Below are positions 6,271 to 7,109 of a stretch of 7,109 bases of DNA, piece by piece (position 1 is the first letter of the stretch; the number at the start of each line of letters is the position of its first letter). Below the pieces are notes generated by a model. It saw only the letters and a list, made by a program, of their open reading frames with translations. It did not search any database and was not told the origin of the DNA. The stretch is from Pedobacter sp. (GTDB taxonomy: Bacteria; Bacteroidota; Bacteroidia; Sphingobacteriales; Sphingobacteriaceae). The position numbers and the translations under genes were made by a program. The stretch covers positions 1-7,109 of the forward strand of contig JASLGV010000477.1 of NCBI GenBank assembly GCA_030149995.1. The letters are read 5' to 3'.

Positions 6271-6873
6271 TTAACCTTTATTGTACAGTACAGGATTCAA
6301 GCTCGGATCGTTGTACATCTTCATCTGCTTGTATACTTTCATGTATTTTTTTCCGGCTTCAATATCGGCGAGTAATTCGTCGATGCTGGTCGACAGATCG
6401 TCTCTTTGAGCCAGTAAAACGTTGAGCTTAAGGAGACAGTTTTCGCGATGCGATTCGCTGGCCGTTGTTCTTTCAGCTTCTTCGCGCATGTGGTAGATTT
6501 TTAAAGCCAGAATAGAAAGTCTGTCTATGGCCCATGCCGGACTTTCTGTATTTACTCTGGCATCCGGCGAAGCCGTAATTCCGCGGTAAAGATTCAGGAA
6601 ATAACCGTCAATAAATTCGACCATATCGGTACGAACCTGGTTTTGGGCATCAATTCTCCTTTTCCAGCTTAAACCTTCTACGGGGTTAATTTCCGGATTT
6701 CGAACCACATCTTCCATGTGCCATTGAGCAGTGTCAATCCAGTTTTTCAAGTAAAAAAGGTGTTCCAGGCTATCTGCATCGTACGGGTTTTGTACAGGAT
6801 GATCGATGTTGTCGAATTGATGATAATCTTCTATAGACTGGTTAAATATTTTGTTGGCAATTTCACTAATCAT
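6271..6873 (-). CDS. DUF4254 family protein, partner of heptosyltransferase-type genes
   Basis: I recognise DUF4254 from three conserved blocks: FYLKNWIDTAQWHMEDVVRNP (about residues 40-60, cut to its core here: WIDTAQWHMED), LSWKRRIDAQNQVRTDMVEF (68-87), and DRLSILALKIYHMREE (117-132). The 200 residues appear almost wholly helical, with no signal peptide or membrane segment, so it is probably a cytoplasmic protein. The function is unknown. From general knowledge of Bacteroidota genomes these proteins sit beside GT9 glycosyltransferases, and here the GT9 gene follows after 54 bases on the same strand. A role as partner or regulator of LPS sugar transfer is therefore plausible but not shown. 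The polar, conserved D-W-E-R pattern could form a ligand site. The start is the ATG at 6873-6871; the -7 promoter candidate ends only 4 bases before it, which would give a leaderless or nearly leaderless transcript. Confidence 0.9.
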   Translation of the reverse strand: MISEIANKIFNQSIEDYHQFDNIDHPVQNPYDADSLEHLFYLKNWIDTAQWHMEDVVRNPEINPVEGLSWKRRIDAQNQVRTDMVEFIDGYFLNLYRGITASPDARVNTESPAWAIDRLSILALKIYHMREEAERTTASESHRENCLLKLNVLLAQRDDLSTSIDELLADIEAGKKYMKVYKQMKMYNDPSLNPVLYNKG

Positions 6874-6877
6874 GAGA

Positions 6878-6885
6878 CAAAGTTA
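6878..6885 (-). promoter_or_regulatory. Candidate -7 promoter box just before the DUF4254 gene
   Basis: The minus strand reads TAACTTTG, an exact match to TAnnTTTG, ending 4 bases before the ATG. If active, transcription would start at or next to the start codon. No TTG is visible at about -33; that region instead falls in the edge of a 13-bp inverted repeat (6901-6942). The position is close enough to the ATG that chance occurrence is quite possible. Confidence 0.3.
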
Positions 6886-6900
6886 TGTGTTTTTACCACA

Positions 6901-6942
6901 TATTTATGCAGCAGGGGCAGATTTAGCCTTGCTGCATAAATA
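6901..6942. repeat. 13-bp perfect inverted repeat (stem-loop) between the upstream gene and the DUF4254 gene
   Basis: The arms tatttatgcagca (6901-6913) and tgctgcataaata (6930-6942) are perfect reverse complements. The 16-base loop contains a further ggc/gcc pairing (6916-6918 with 6926-6928). It begins 5 bases past the stop codon of the upstream gene and ends 27 bases before the DUF4254 ATG. In the minus direction no T-tract follows, so it is not a textbook terminator. It could be a weak terminator or attenuator, an mRNA-stabilising 3' hairpin, or an operator near the -33 region. Confidence 0.75.
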
Positions 6943-6947
6943 GTAGT

Positions 6948-7109
6948 TTATAAAGGTTTTTTATTATTAAAGTAGCTGGTAATGGCTTCGAGTGAGAAAG
7001 TATTTAAGCATTTTTCTGCACTCAGGCCACCTTTGCGGGCATCCTCGTTGCCCGCAAAGACGACCGGCGGCGGCGGAACGTTCCTCGTCAGGCGGCTGGG
7101 ATTGATAAC
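6948..7109 (-). CDS. C-terminal 53 residues of an unidentified gene, possibly a second GT9 glycosyltransferase (5' part outside window)
   Basis: An open frame enters from the window's right edge and ends at TAA (6950-6948). It encodes VINPSRLTRNVPPPP, then VVFAGNEDARKGGLSAEKCL, then NTFSLEAITSYFNNKKPL. It is too short for family assignment. The pattern GN-x4-KGG-x4-KCL-x3-S-x-EAI resembles the Cys-containing tail of GT9 heptosyltransferases (compare CMDLIRPETIV in the complete GT9 gene here), and a second GT9 next to a DUF4254 gene would fit, but this is a weak guess. The DNA from about 7030 to 7105 is much richer in G and C than its surroundings and holds a perfect hairpin, so part of this C-terminus may come from an inserted palindromic element. 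Confidence 0.6.
   Translation of the reverse strand, partial: VINPSRLTRNVPPPPVVFAGNEDARKGGLSAEKCLNTFSLEAITSYFNNKKPL
7031..7059. repeat. 11-bp perfect GC-rich inverted repeat inside the partial gene
   Basis: The arms ctttgcgggca (7031-7041) and tgcccgcaaag (7049-7059) enclose the 7-base loop tcctcgt. The loop sequence recurs as a direct repeat at 7082-7088, next to the palindrome ggaacgttcc (7075-7084). A weaker gacga/tcgtc pair (7059-7063, 7085-7089) frames the rest. The whole block is GC-rich within an otherwise moderate-GC region, as in a REP-like intergenic element, but here it lies within an open reading frame. Confidence 0.7.

Overview
The window looks like chromosomal DNA of a Bacteroidota bacterium, most likely Sphingobacteriaceae (Pedobacter-like). 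The reasons are two Bacteroidota-typical families (DUF4290, DUF4254), a MurA with Asp in place of the catalytic Cys, AT-rich intergenic DNA, no obvious Shine-Dalgarno sequences, and exact copies of the Bacteroidota -7 promoter element TAnnTTTG in front of three gene groups. The genus is inference from translated sequence and codon style, not from a marker gene. I see no rRNA, tRNA, CRISPR array, insertion sequence or phage gene. Every credible gene lies on the minus strand, so transcription runs from high to low coordinates, and no gap between genes exceeds about 220 bases.

In transcription order there are three units. Unit A (7109 to 4698) holds the 3' end of an unidentified gene, possibly a second family 9 glycosyltransferase; a 13-bp perfect inverted repeat; a DUF4254 protein; a family 9 (heptosyltransferase-type) glycosyltransferase; and a SixA-type histidine phosphatase whose start overlaps the glycosyltransferase stop by 8 bases. 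It is probably an LPS/envelope glycan module plus a phosphatase. Unit B (4477 to 2341) holds a DUF4290 protein with a long basic poly-asparagine tail, then murA, closed by a clear intrinsic terminator. Unit C (2177 to 1) holds an exported SH3b-NlpC/P60 peptidase and, 4 bases downstream, a dipeptide epimerase of the enolase superfamily with an apparent twin-arginine signal. Its C-terminus lies beyond the window.

The common theme is the cell envelope. Unit B makes the first committed peptidoglycan precursor. Unit C looks like a murein-peptide degradation pair: the peptidase would release L-Ala-D-Glu and the epimerase would convert it to L-Ala-L-Glu, which ordinary peptidases can cut. Unit A adds sugars to LPS or a related glycan. 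The most notable points are the MurA Cys-to-Asp substitution (predicted intrinsic fosfomycin insensitivity), the apparently exported epimerase, and the asparagine-repeat tail encoded by an (AAY)n tract. I found no clear evidence of a wholly new multi-gene system; the DUF4254-glycosyltransferase-phosphatase cluster is the best candidate for undescribed biology.
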